A stretch of 64,000 nt of DNA from Pycnopodia helianthoides (GCA_032158295.1 CM063249.1:4851195-4915194); one strand, 5' to 3'; positions 9,700-21,872 are shown, counted from the stretch's first letter. Notes: a model not told the origin generated them from the letters alone. Made by a program: numbers and translations.

Positions 9700-11502
9700 G
9701 TTTAGGATAACATGAACACCAGTTGGGCAACATTCTTAATCGTTTACAAGTAGCAAGAAACAGAGGTCAACTCTTGTTCCCGGGTTCCCTTCGTTGATTT
9801 CGTAAAATTATTTCAATTTCATATAATTATGTCGTGGCTAAAAATTTTGAATGTCCATTTTACCCATCACTTATCATTTCTGTTTAAGCGAGTGAGGTAC
9901 TACGATTGGCAGACTCGGAATAATGTAACTTTGTTAATGGATGGCCTCATTTTAGAACAATTAGTTTAAACAACAAGGGAGAGAATATCATCCAAGTTCT
10001 CCCAAAGAGTTTAAAAAAACATCTCAATCGATTTCCATCAGTCCGTAAAAAAAAACTCATTATGGATTACTCGTCATGTTTAATGACCTGGCCTTGGCGA
10101 GGGAAACGGTGGGGTACGGAATAAGCGTGTGCTTCATTAACTCTCAAAATGGGGCGCTGTTTATTTTGCGTTTGTGCTTTGATAGACAAGGATGAAACCC
10201 TGACAAAAAAAGTCTCCTGATAAAATTTTTTTTAAAAGAATCAAATCAGTCAACTTGGTAGGGGTGGATTTCTTGAAAGATTCCAATATCTCATGCAACA
10301 CCGTGAGACTTGGTCAATGCTGCCCTCTAGGGAAAGACCGGATTCACCACGAACTACTCTCGAGGATTTGTTTGACAATTGGGTTATTTCGCTGTGTTAG
10401 TTCGTCGAGAGGCACAAGCTTGCGACGCAGGAAATAATCTGTAAATTTTTAAACACTATTAGTTTCATCTTTAAAAAACTGTTTAAGATTTAGGTTTAAA
10501 AAACACTAACATTTCTGCCTTTATTTTAAATCAGCTACTGAATCTGAATTGAGATCGCCAAGAAAAATGCAATTAGTCACGTCAGACAAAGGCGTCCCGA
10601 TAATTTGTGCATTTCAGACATTATTGTCACAGCATTTTGGTTGAACGGTTTAGGGCAATCAGCGAAGTTTGGTACTTACAAAATATCATACAATGCATTA
10701 TCGTGTCGTTGAACAGTAATAATATTTATCTCGAGAAGTCAACTCCTCTCAACTAATGCAGGCTTCATGACTTTCATCTTGATAAAAAAAAGCAACAGAC
10801 ATATAATAAAAATATTGCCCACATTGACGACGGCGGCTTCAATCAATATGTGCCAACTACGCCACCTGCTCATTGTGAATTCATTATGCGTGGCCATGAT
10901 TGACACATTGAGTTAATCCCGCCTACTTCCTTTGTCATAACCTTAACAATCATCAATTACAGTACAAGCTAGGCGTTCACTGTCACTCATCGGTGGTGGA
11001 TGGAGGAAGGCTCACAATGTATTGGCACTAGAGGGCGACAAACAGAATCTTACAAAAACACACCGGTGCTCCATTTTGTTAGAAGTCCTGACAATACTTT
11101 CAGTTGTGTCCGATAAAAATATGAATGTTTGCTGGACACAGTGGATTACGACATCTAGATTCTGGGTCCATAAATGCACCGATCTGCGACGGACCATGAA
11201 CCGCCTAAACTGATCCAGAATGATTCACGGTTTGGACTCTGAGCTTAAATAAATCATTTGCAACTCTTGCACGGTAACCCAGTGTGCACGTTTCAATGCA
11301 CATCATACACAGCTGGCAGCGCGTGAGACACCAACTAAAAGCAACATTTTGCTGGCAAGTGTCCCCCCTTCTACGGACAGCGCCCTCAATTGTTGAAGGT
11401 TCAAAGCACATCACATCCTTTAAAATGGCGGGAGAAAAAAAGAAAACACACCACAGTCATCCTGAGGCAACGTCCAGCGCAGCGCAATTGTGGGAGACCT
11501 AC
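9700..11502. other. no gene; three CTCF-like core motifs
   Basis: No repeat family is recognised. Motifs resembling the CTCF core lie just upstream at 9611-9620 (TAGAGGGCGC) and within this stretch at 10320-10329 (reverse strand) and 11029-11038 (TAGAGGGCGA). Confidence 0.4.
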
Positions 11503-11604
11503 CTTCTTGCGGCACATCCTCTTCTTCTTGTTCCGATCCGTGTTTGTGCTATCCTCGAGACTCTGTCGAGACGTCTTCTTCCCATCCTTGGGTTTGCCTT
11601 CATT
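11503..11604 (-). CDS. internal exon candidate, Lys/Arg-rich product
   Basis: This is the best-supported exon in the window. On the minus strand an acceptor (CTTCATTTCAG, ending at 11605) and a consensus donor (AAG followed by GTAGGT, 11502 downward) bound exactly 102 nt. The first frame reads NEGKPKDGKKTSRQSLEDST, then NTDRNKKKRMCRKK: hydrophilic and basic, like a nuclear-localisation or other disordered segment. The segment is visibly richer in GC and CpG than its AT-rich flanks. A second frame is also open, so the reading frame is not certain. The family is not recognised. Confidence 0.5.
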
Positions 11605-11689
11605 CTGAAATGAAGTCAGAGAAAAAAATAGAAACGATTCTTCAATCTAGGTTTTGCAATGAAATAGTTGTTGATTGTGTTTTTTACCC

Positions 11690-12092
11690 AAACACCAGTG
11701 TGTGCCAAGCACTGTATACTCAAAACTTTCCCGAACCCTGTGGGGAAAAAAAATCTACAGGCATATCAATCGGGTAGGATTCAAATCCATGACAATTGCC
11801 ATTCTAGAGCAGGGCCCAATTTCATAGAGCTGTTAAACACAAAAATTTGCTTAGCATGAAATTTCTTCCTTGATAAAAACAGGGTTACCAACCAAATTTC
11901 CTAAGTTGCATATTGCTTGTTACTGGTATTCAGCTGCTGTTTGCTTATCCTGAAAATCACGTGGAAATTAGGTTGGTAATCCTGTTTATTGTCGATGAAG
12001 AAATTTCATGCTAAGCAAATTGTTGTGCTTAGCAGCTCTATGAAATTGGGCCCTGATGTCTTGCCGCTAGACCACCGAGCTTGCCCAGAAGC
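11690..12092 (-). mobile_element. tRNA-derived SINE split by a MITE
   Basis: Reverse-strand SINE of the family seen intact at 51770-51925. The body (GCACTGTATACTC, AACTTTCCCGAACCCTGTG), the B-box region (GGATTCAAATCC on the plus strand) and CATTCTAGAGCA lie to the left, up to 11811. The rest of the tRNA-like head, GATGTCTTGCCGCTAGACCA, continues from 12055. The 242-bp MITE at 11812-12053 sits between them. Confidence 0.88.
11812..12053 (+). mobile_element. GGGCCC-type MITE, complete copy inside a SINE
   Basis: Begins GGGCCCAATTTCATAGAGCT and ends with the exact inverse ending GGGCCC at 12053. Inverted homology continues inward (TTAGCATGAAATTTCTTC against its complement near 12000), so most of the element can fold on itself. 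It has no coding capacity. Comparison with the empty SINE at 51890 fixes both ends to within a base or two. Confidence 0.92.
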
Positions 12093-12171
12093 TAGAGGCG
12101 GTTTGAAACCTATATTTCAATAAGTACTTAGAAAGCACTGCATGCTAAGCAAATACTGTGCCTTAAATGTA

Positions 12172-12245
12172 CCCCAGGTTGGATTTGAACCAGAGCCTTC
12201 TGCAATCAAGAAACATCTCAGTCAATTACGACTGGCAAGCTTGCC
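12172..12245 (-). mobile_element. tRNA-like SINE head fragment
   Basis: On the minus strand GGTTCAAATCC (a B-box match) lies after a GAAGGCTCT stretch, as in degraded tRNA-derived SINE heads. There is no full cloverleaf. Confidence 0.4.
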
Positions 12246-12321
12246 AAATAAAGGACAGGTTGAATTCCAACACAGTGCTGGCTGCTATAGTATCTTTATG
12301 AAAATTCAAGTATCCAATATC

Positions 12322-12600
12322 ATTTTTTCATTTTATTGATTCATTCTGGTTGTGGAGCCAAGGACTCTCAGAAAAGCGAACTTAATCATGAACTAGCCAA
12401 GAGCCCCATGGAGAAAAGATAAGGAGGAAGTTTCAGTTTTAGATGTGGGAGGAAAACCCCAGAGAATTATTCCAGGAAACCCACGCAATCAGGTAGGGAC
12501 TGAAAACCCAATTCACATAGAGCCCTCGGCAGGATTCGAACCGGGGTCCCAGATGTGGAAGGTGAAGAAAGATACCACAATGCCAACCCCGCCAAACACA
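12322..12600 (-). mobile_element. tRNA-derived SINE (type 2), reverse copy
   Basis: The head carries TCTGGGACCCCGGTTCGAAT (B box). It is followed by a body with TTTTCAGTCCCTAC, GATTGCGTGGGTT, GGGGTTTTCCTCCCAC and GGCTCCACAACCAGAAT. The same order is found on the plus strand at 32583-32885. Confidence 0.88.
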
Positions 12601-13439
12601 TGTACATGATAATAATTAAAATTACAAATACGTAATTTTTATTGCACAAATCAAAATACACAAATCTAGGTGCTCGACAAAATGGAGAATATATTGCAAG
12701 GTTACTATACAATGTAACTTCACTCTGCAGTCTCGCCTACTAAAAACTATATCACAGCTGTTTGACAAAACTAAACAACTCCGCTTTCGCAGCATTAAAA
12801 TATTCTCACTTGGGGGTCAGAATTCCACTCCACGAAAAAATCTTGAACCATTTCAGTTCACCACTGAACAGATCTTTTTTTCTGTTTTTCTTATTGCAAG
12901 TCTCCATGACTAATATGCCCTAAAAATGTCTAAAGTGAAACTGGCTGATCCGATCAAGAGGGTACAATGCTTTTTTATTAAGTGATACGCACACACCACT
13001 GAGTTTACATTCACATAAATGCCTTCATTGGGGAATTAAATGATTCAGTCTGGTGGACACACATGTACTAAAAGGGGGGATAATGATTTGAGGTCAGCCA
13101 TTAAAGGGAGAGGTATTGTCCTCGGAGTATTCACTCCGAATCTTCTAGTTTTTCACGAACCTAGGCTAGCCACGGTTCTCTAACTGCAGGACTGTGGGGC
13201 ATTCTGGACCCGAGTTTTGTAGAAGTTTGGCGAGAACACGCAGAATTCACACGAGGCCATTCTACAGATTGGATTAAATAGGCTTTCGAGTCACAGTGGT
13301 TAGGTTCACTTTTATCAATCCTGGCCATCTTAGAATGGTCTTGTCGTGTCTGATTTTTATAGTTGTTCATGTCTTTGATGTGTCAGTGTTACTGTTTCCA
13401 TTTCAACATTAGTATTGCATTTTGGTTTACATTTGTTCT

Positions 13440-13571
13440 AGGTGTCGTAAGATTTGTTTTAAAGTAAAACATATGCTGTTTCTTGTACTGTTATATTATA
13501 TTGTATCTGTTATATTGTATCTTGTACTGTTTGATGTAATCTTGGCCGGATAAATAATAATAATAATAAAA
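13440..13571 (+). mobile_element. possible LINE/SINE 3' end with (AAT)n tail
   Basis: The sequence ends TTGGCCGGATAAATAATAAT followed by further AAT units. This is the typical form of a non-LTR retrotransposon 3' end. No reverse-transcriptase coding sequence is recognised upstream. Confidence 0.4.
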
Positions 13572-16058
13572 GAAATTGAAAACCATTTTTTTAATTTATT
13601 AGTCATTTGTAAAAGCCCTACTGTGCTATCTAGGGCGTTCTAAATGGTTTTGTCTTCAATTTTTTTGTGAATTTGATCTCAAGTAAACGAAACAAAAATA
13701 AAAGAATTTATTTGCGTATCGGCTGCATCTCGGCCCACGATTTATGCCTATCAGCCTGATACATTAGCTTGTGCATTGGGGAAAACCCTGCTAAGCATGT
13801 GAGAATAATAATTGAAATCCTAGCTTTCGGGATCGACCTCAGTTGTCAAAAAAAGTCCTACAAAGATTACTTACGTTTTAACCCCCTAAAAAGTGCACCA
13901 AAAATAAAGATAAAGGCAGCCTAATAAGGTTTATTATCGAAAGACCATTTCAGGTGAACCGAAAATTGACCCAGATTACCACAGGTGACATGACAATCCA
14001 TCACACACACACAAAAAGTAGCACCCAGTTTACACACTACAGCAAGGATGGTTTACAGACCAACTGAGTGCTTACCATAACACTGGTTACATGTCAAGGG
14101 GGAGCCATTAACCAGTAATCAGGTAACACCTGGTGATCATTTACCGCCACTCCCCATCATACAGTCAAGAAAAAATACAAGGTCATCTAGGGTCATCAAA
14201 TTATCAAGATTTGTTTTTATATCTATATGATAAATGGGCCTGACCTACATTATACAGTAATCAAGTGATAAAGCAGAGCCTCTAGTAGACACTTGGGGGA
14301 GTGCGGGTAAACTGGGCCATGACACTAGTTTAGGGTGGAGGGTTACACAGGGTTTTTAGTGGACCTTAGATAAATGGCACTTGCTATTCAATTTGATCGA
14401 ATGTCATGACTTGTAATTGAGACGGAATTGAATGGTGCTTTAATAACTATGAGATATTGGCCCTTTTTTTCCCATGTGAACCGAGAAAAATGCCAACAAT
14501 GAAATGAATCTCTCCACCAAGGCGATCTACTCTAACATCAGAACATGTGGAAAGTATTTTACAAAAGTCTTGCAATCTTCTATGAAAAAAAGTTCCATGA
14601 AAAAAGGCCAACAGGGTTTGTTTCCAGAAATACCTCCTGATAAAACAATTTTTTAAAAAGAATGATACAATCTCTCTGAAAATACATTTAAAAATGATAG
14701 GCATTAAACAATATAACAAACGTACTTCTGAAAACCAAGTTTTACTTCAAACCCCAAAGAAAATCACAACGCACGGCTTTAAAAGTTTACAGTTAGCAAG
14801 GTCAACTATTTCTACGGAGTCACTTCAGCAACTTCTCAGTTCCAGCGGTTAGAATTTATTGAGCTCATAAATGACTGCATAACCTCACAATAAAAAACTG
14901 GGCAATTATCACCACCGATGGACATTTATTGATGCGATTCCTGGTGGAGCGGGATTCTTTACAGTAATTATCACCTCGTCAAATATAAATGTTTATGTGA
15001 GAGAGTCGCAAACGGAATATCTCTACAGCCCATTTACTTCAGTGTTCAGCACCCATCACCATGGCTCAGCTTTTTACTACTGTCTGCATAGAGGAGTGAC
15101 TATGTACATGTACATTTGCAAAGAAATTATGTCAAATATCTTTTTTTTTAAATAATAATTCCCACACTGGGAAACAGAAAGAATCATGCAACCTTTGTTT
15201 GCTTTTCAACCCTTCATTTAAAAATAAGTAAACAAATAAATCCTTCCCTATGTTTTTCGCATTTTTAAGCTTTGTACAGTTAACAAAATATATAGGTCAA
15301 CCCTGAAATGCACCGAAAAATTCTGAATAATGTCAACTAAATTTCCACAAGTAGAATAATGTTGTTTCTGAAAAGGGTACTTTTTTTAGTATGTAAACTT
15401 GTTCTTTTTGTCACGACTGAAAATAATACGTTTTCTGATAACCATTTCTCACATGATACTGAAACAGTTTTGTTTGCTCAAATACTGCAGACGAAAATTT
15501 CCTGATGATCACATCTGAAATACCAACACGCCCACCCCCCCCCCCCCCCCCCCCCCCCCGCCCTCTCAGACTGCTCCCTCTCCGTTCCAGTCATCTTTGG
15601 GAATACTGGCTGTTAGCAATTTACATTAAATGTCATATCTCGATTTAATGTCCTCTTTAATTTGGTGTGTGTGGTCCACATATCTGTAGCCATAGAATGT
15701 GCCACAAAGATAAAATAAACACACCTATTATTAGTGCCCCTATTGCAGCCACTGCAAATGTGTTTGTTCACCTCGGATAGAAGTGCAGTAAACTCAGGCC
15801 TAACCTCATTTCACAACCCACTCAGGAGTTGGCCGAGTGTGTCACAAGAGGGCAGCATACAGCTTTATTGAGCAGTAAAAAAAAAAAACACACACAAACC
15901 AATTTTGAATATAGACAGTCACTAAGTATATGGTTCAAATAATGAGGTCAGGGCAAACAGTTGTGAGGCTCACAGGCATTACGAGTTCTTTCGTTCAGAT
16001 TTGTTGCTTATGCAAATATTCCAAAGATTGTACAGCCTTGGCGACTATTTGAGGCAGA
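13572..16058. other. no recognised feature except poly(C)
   Basis: Long AT-rich stretch with no exon-like segment or repeat family recognised. The minus-strand open frame at 14447-14719 has no support. A run of 25 C lies at 15535-15559. Confidence 0.5.
15535..15559. repeat. poly(C) tract, 25 nt
   Basis: Twenty-five consecutive C preceded by GCCCA. It is the longest G/C homopolymer in the window. Confidence 0.97.
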
Positions 16059-16059
16059 T

Positions 16060-16185
16060 TATATAGAGCTACTAAGCACCAGACTGAAATTATGACTGAT
16101 AGAATGGCTTTTAAAACCAGGGCTACCAGTCAAAATGCTATTTATTTATTATTGTACATGGCGTGACTGGTAACTCGCAAAATTT
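16060..16185 (+). mobile_element. GGGCCC-type MITE, degraded fragment
   Basis: TATAGAGCTACTAAGCACCA followed by GCTACCAGTCAAAATGCTAT and TGACTGGTAACTC corresponds to the left and middle parts of the MITE family. The ends are lost. Confidence 0.55.
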
Positions 16186-16364
16186 GGATGTGATAATTAT
16201 ATTCAGCTTGTGAAGAAAATATAGGAAGAAAACATTACTTAAAATAAAAATCAGGAAGGTGCCTTCTTTGTAATTGAATTGGGAAAGTGTTTCTTTTTTA
16301 AAGATGCTACAAGTAGGTCAGAGTTTTGGCCGATTTAATTGTGCATACATTTTTTGGGGGGTAG

Positions 16365-16825
16365 TGGTGGTTCTGAGAAGAGCTGGTGGTTCTGAGAAGA
16401 GCCGGATGTTATGAGAAGAACCGGTGGTTCTGAGAAGGGCCTGTGTTCTGAAAAGAACTGGTGGCTCTGAGAAGAACCGGTGGCTCTGAGAAGAACTGGT
16501 GGCTCTGACAAGGCATGTGGTTCTGAGAAGGGCCTGTGGTTCTGAGAAGGGCCTGTGGTTCTGAGAAGAATTGTTGGCTCTGAGAAGAGCTGGTGGTTCT
16601 GAAAGACGATGTCTGAGAACAACCGTGGTTCTGAAAGAACAGGTTCTGAGAAGAGCCGGATGTTCTGAGAACAACCTGGTTCTGAGAGAGCGGATGTTCT
16701 GAGAAGAACCGTGTTCTGAGAAACGGTGTTCTGAGAGAACGTGGTTCTGAGAAGAGCCGGATGTTTTCAGAACAACCGGTGGCTCTGAGAAAAATCCATG
16801 GTTCTGAGAAGAACCATCGACTACT
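16365..16825. repeat. 19-bp minisatellite of small hairpins
   Basis: About 24 copies of GGTTCTGAGAAGAGCCGGT-like units. Starts at 16371, 16390, 16409 and 16428 show the 19-bp period, and later units are shortened or diverged. Each unit can fold (GGTTCT, loop GAGA, AGAGCC). Minus-strand frames are open throughout, giving repetitive Ser/Glu/Pro/Leu text that I do not regard as a protein. Confidence 0.93.
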
Positions 16826-16829
16826 CAAA

Positions 16830-18180
16830 AGAGATCTATGCACACTTTGTTACTGCAAACCTCACTTGGTTGTACTCCCCACCATGCAAAGTTTCAAATC
16901 CTACGAGTTTGTGCCATCCATTTTAACCCCTGGAAAATGTCCACAGCTGATTGTTGTTTTGTAGCAACCAGATGTTGTTCAAGTTAACGGTAGCAGTGCA
17001 TCATAATGTATGCCCATAATCATAGGATGTATTCCGAGTGACCAATCACAGTGCCAGATTGTCCCAACTCAACGATTACACCACACCGCCACCCTGATTG
17101 GTTGTTAAAATCAATAACAAAAACAGCGTCCCGAAGATGACGTCTGCGAGCGTAACTCAGCGTGTGATTGGCCATCTAAATAGAACAGACACCAAAATGT
17201 GGCTAATAGGCATATAATTGGGGCCATACATTCGACAGACTGTCTAGACTGTTATGGACATGTTTTAGGGGTGCGTGCTGGTCCCTGGGCTTGTTTGCTC
17301 AACATGGTGTAGAGATCAATAGGCATGGCACCCCCTACTTGATTGGCTGTCAGGGCAACCCATCTGCATGGTACTCAAGATATTTCATCGGTAACATGAG
17401 GAAAAAAATAACCCCAAGATATGCCACTTACACATGTTGCTTTACAAAGCAACACAATTACATGCATCGATAGTATTGATTATCATCATGGAGGGGAGGA
17501 AAGGAGCCCCCCCCCCCAACCCCCACCCCCATCCCCGAAGGTTCCAAACGAATTTCTGAAAATGAAAACAAAGACTCTGGCGAACTTCATGATGCAGAAG
17601 TGCTTGTGATTTCATCAACAAAGACGTAATTTGCCAAAAATAAGATGTAGGGCCTAGTCAGAAATGTCATTGGATGTCCATTGAAAGAAGCGTTTGACCA
17701 GCTGTTTAACTCCCAAACCTAATAAGAATAAATTTTGTGGAAGAATCCTAGCCTAGCTAACCTCTCTTCTCCCCCCCCCCACCCCCAAAATAAGAGGAAC
17801 AATTTGCCTGCAATTTATTGTGGAGCTGGTGTAACTATTTCCATGTATACGCTTCTCTCCATATTAAACAACAGGAAACGAGACTGTCTCGTTCAATCAA
17901 ATCAAAACTGATTAGAAGAGGCAGGTTACAATCTAGGTCACTCAAGGCCTCAAGGTTCAGATGAAGACAAAAATTCCAGACATGTCAGATATCTTTTCCC
18001 TCTTCTTATTTCTTTTACATGACAGACCAAGATTAAGGGGGAGAATAACGTAAACAAATACATTGATCCGATTATAGAGGTGGCTAAACAAATGATATGG
18101 GATACGAGTTGAAGATGTGATCAAGTTAAAGAGGAGGGTACACCTTTTGACGAGACAGGGCTGATACGACGAGTTTCCAG
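16830..18180. other. no recognised feature
   Basis: Several ATTGG/CCAAT boxes lie between 17040 and 17180. C-rich runs lie near 17508-17520 and 17769-17778. No gene or repeat family is recognised. Confidence 0.4.
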
Positions 18181-18199
18181 GGTGATAAACACAAGAGGG

Positions 18200-18395
18200 C
18201 ATTGCGAGTGTCGTTTGGGACGTGGCAGCGTTCTTGTAGTCCCGCTGGCCAAATGCCAGTTTAAAACACCCGAGGACCAGTCAGAATTGACTCCAAGTGG
18301 TCCGGCTGGCTTGTTCAGTGTTGACAAGCATCATCCTTATTTCTTGAAACATGAACTAGTAAAAAAAATGCTGGTGGACTAGTGAACTGATTATC
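18200..18395 (+). repeat. dispersed repeat (pair with 61195-61375)
   Basis: The CGCTGGCCAAAT, GAGGACCAGTC, CTCCAAGTGGTCC and GAACTGATT order is matched at 61195-61375 over about 150 bp with moderate divergence. The class is unknown. Confidence 0.75.
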
Positions 18396-18887
18396 TAACG
18401 GGCCCTGCTGATCAGAACACTAAAAAAAAAAGTAAAGGGCAAACTCTGGCGTGGTGCCCCTTGAACAAGTGCCCTTAGACTTTATAACTTCACCACGGAG
18501 ACTTCGTTTTCTCTGAGAAATTTTCCTTCATTGAAAAACTAAATTCAATTCCTGATAAACTGTCCTAAATAAAATACATCCATAAAGAGTGAACTGATTT
18601 GTATTGAGGGGGGAAAAAAAATGAGAAAAAAAACCCTGAAATTTTGACTTAGTTTGAGAGAGTCTTATTCTCAAAACAACATTAAATTTCCTTCTAGTGT
18701 AGGCATGAATTCCAGAAATGGGTTGCTGGCCTAAATAACTTGTAATACATACAATTCATTTTTCTGGAATATGATATCAACTTTGATGTAACTCGAACCC
18801 TGCATGTATCATACCATTCAGCCAAGTACACTTAGCGCTCTCCCCATGCACAAGCTAGTGTATCGGGTCAATACCATTGGCGTACTC

Positions 18888-19015
18888 GATGCTTGCAGAT
18901 ACATGCGACTTGCGTGCAGATACATGCAATTCGGCGATACGGCTCAATAATACTTGCGTGCAGATACTATGCGACTTGCGTGCAGATACATGCGACTTGC
19001 GTGCAGATACATGCA
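18888..19015. repeat. 21-bp minisatellite
   Basis: Irregular copies of GCGACTTGCGTGCAGATACA plus T, interrupted near 18925-18955 by a diverged segment containing CGGCGATACGG. About five recognisable units. Confidence 0.9.
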
Positions 19016-19019
19016 AATT

Positions 19020-21283
19020 TCGGCCGATACGCAAAATATATAACCATAAATCTTTTTAAATCATCAAGATAAAGCCATTTATAATGCTCCAGATTGCACA
19101 GTATGGCTTTTAAAACAAAGGTTAACAACACCGAGTAGAAAACTTCTAGGGAAATCTCATTTCAATTCCGTGTCTTTTGGCCAAACTTCAAAAAAATTGG
19201 GTCCAGAATGCCCCACGATTTTTGAAAAAATCCTCCGGAGAACCCTCACACTTTTAACATACACCCTGTACATATCCTACTCAGGATATTATAATTAAAA
19301 AAAAACTCATATCAGTACCGCTGTGTGCAGATTATCTTTAAAAGATAAATACTTGAATGATTTAAGTGGGGTCGGGGGATAATCTTGTCACTAATCCATA
19401 AGCGTTTCATTAAAATAGAGGCAGACATTTTATGAATTCAATTAAAGTGATTACGTGTTTTTTTTTTTAGTTTTTGCTTCTCTTTGTTGCGGTGAAAAAG
19501 TGCCTTAAAATGACTAATTTTTCCCAATATAAAATGTTTACATTGTTATATTATGCTTTTTAATGAGATCTCAACTACAAACATCTTTATATCAATACTA
19601 AACATTTATATCAACAAATACATTGATATTCGACCAAAACAAGGTGGAAGAGTAAAGATACTTGTATTTAATTTGTAGAAATTAGGCTGGCGCAATTTCC
19701 AATTTACTTTTCACAACTGGATCAGTTTGCCCTTCAAACAGAATAAACTATTTCCTTGAGGATCAAAATTTCAAACACGTAAGTGATAAATGGAAAAGGT
19801 AGAAAACTTGAATAAGGATTTGGGCTTATTAAAAACTGAAATCTACATCTGTGTTGCAAAATAGTACATGATAGTCTATAAAAAAAAATGCCATCTTGTT
19901 TTATTATCCAGTTTTTATCGTCAGTAGACCTACGGTTTTTACTGTTTTCATTTTCTTCACAAATTTGTATACTACCCTCATCAATCTTCGCGTTTCATGA
20001 CTGTCAAAATAACGATAACAAAAACAAAACACAATTTAAATAGCGCATCAAACATAAACTTCCCAAAGCACTTCACACACGGAAAGTTACATCCTAAAAG
20101 AAAAACCACAACAAACAGTTATCCGGGTTGCAAAAAAACAAACAATAGACATTTCTACCCCTTTTTTTTTTTTTTTTTTTTTTTTTTTCAAAATGTCAAC
20201 AACCCAGCCTAAGGCCCGGCAGATGACTCCTAAGTAGAAAAATAATACATCCGTGCACAAACAGAATTGTTGATTTCCCGTTGACACTACTAAGTAACAC
20301 AATCAAACTCCTAGCCCAATCATAAAAAAAAAAGTCCCCCAACTGTCAGTCCACCGGCGATCACTAAATAAGCTCGTTATAATTTTCCGAAACCCCATCG
20401 AGACCCCTTGTGACAACAGGGGGAAACCGTGATGCACCATTCGCCGTGTATGAACTCATCCCTTCTAGCAGAAAACCAACCTTCTCCATGTCTCTCTCTC
20501 TCTCTCAGAAAAAAGACCACATATAATTACACATATCCATCCGCAAGCACAGCGATATCATCCCCCATTGAAACCACAAAAGCTCATCCTTTACAACCAA
20601 ATTAAAGTTTTCCTGATGGCTACGGAGCTCGTACGACGGCCCGGTGACTGCCCAATCAAATTAGTGCAAATCAATGCCTTTTCAGGCAAGTCGCTGGGTA
20701 TATATATATATAATATAATATAAAAAATAAAATAAAAAAAAGTAAACGAAGATGAACACACACACGAAAAAAAAAAACTGCAGCTGTTTTTCCGTAATTC
20801 AGACGCTTGGCTATTACTTTCTGTGCCGTTGTTAACATGTAGAGAGGATGGCATGGAATCTGAGGACCAGGGACTCGTATGTCAGAGCGAGAGGAAATTA
20901 CCACCGGCTTCAAACCTCCCCTGGCGGGCACACGGGCAGGCAGCGAAGGAGTCATAACCGACAAATTATTTGCAGAGGATTGGAGATTTTTTTTTTGAGT
21001 CAGTATGGTGTGTTTTAGATGTGTGCACACAGGGGGGATGGGGAATTTGTTATGGGCAGTTACTGTGTTAGCGTTAATGCAGATCAAACTGTTGTAATGT
21101 TCTTTTTTTTTCTTTCTGTGAAAGTGTCTTGTACTGACGTGTAACGATGACGTGTTATTAATATTCTGGTGTTTTAATTGAATGACTAGAGGTCACTCAC
21201 ATGTAAAAACACTAAAAGAAAATATTATTCACAATCAAAATATTGGAATAGTTATATCGAGGAAAAAGAAAGAAAAACAAATG
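19020..21283. other. AT-rich, no gene recognised
   Basis: Contains T27 at 20162-20188, a (TC)n stretch near 20494-20507 and a TA/ATAAA-rich stretch at 20696-20745. Open frames at 20591-21087 run through this low-complexity DNA and are not called. Confidence 0.5.
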
Positions 21284-21480
21284 TTAAGGGGGCTGTGTCA
21301 CATGATCAAAGCAGGCATGTGGCTGTACATGGAATTATGAACTTATCACCAAGTTACTGCATGCCTGCACCCTCCCTCCATAATAGTCTATGGAGAACGC
21401 GCGTGCAGTAACTGGGTGAGAGATGATCATTCCATGCACAGCCACAGGCCTGCTTTGATCACGATGACCAGCCCCTTTAA
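21284..21480. mobile_element. TTAA-flanked palindromic MITE
   Basis: The body 21288-21476 is nearly a complete inverted repeat. The left arm (GGGGGCTGTGTCACATGATC, then AAAGCAGGC and so on to the PAIR GTTACTGCATGC) is mirrored by the right arm ending GACCAGCCCC. TTAA lies at 21284-21287 and 21477-21480. The centre is near CCATAATAGTCTATGGAG. No open frame is of note. Confidence 0.88.
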
Positions 21481-21872
21481 ACGTAGGGTGTACTTTGGGT
21501 AATTACTCCACAAGTTAATGACCATAATATTACAGACTCACTTGGTAAAGAGCACTGGAAAGCTGTTGTTATTAAAAAACCATTGTTAGGAAAAAAAAAA
21601 ACCTTTCGATGTAATGTAGGTTTAGAGAAAGAGGTAACTGTCACCCCCCAAAAAAAAATTGAATAGAGAAAGGCTTCAGGCATGAAGCCTTTCTAAATTT
21701 GAAAGCACACAATTCTATGCAACAAGCGTGTTTTTTCTATCATTATTTTCTTGCAACTTTAATGACCAGTTGAGCCCAAGATTTCACAGTTTATTTTCTG
21801 CTTATGATGGATACACCAAGTGAGGATACTGGTCTTTGACAATTACCAAAAGTATATCCTGTCTCTAAACTT
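21481..21872 (+). mobile_element. ~385-bp TTAA element (family A), copy with AT-rich arms
   Basis: Starts at the TTAA shared with the preceding palindromic MITE and has the family left end GGGTAATTACTCC. It carries a right-half motif, CACCAAGTGAGGATACTGGT, then TTTGACAATTACCAAAAG. A central 12-bp-arm hairpin lies at 21667-21694. Similar copies lie at 43459, 45547, 47822, 59705 and 63245. Confidence 0.82.

Noticed and set aside
16318..16843. Three long overlapping minus-strand frames, up to 144 codons
   Set aside because: They lie entirely in the 19-bp minisatellite. The unit has no stop in several frames, so openness is a by-product.
20671..21087. 138-codon minus frame with hydrophobic C-terminus
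   Set aside because: The end is translated low-complexity TA/ATAAA DNA. No other support.
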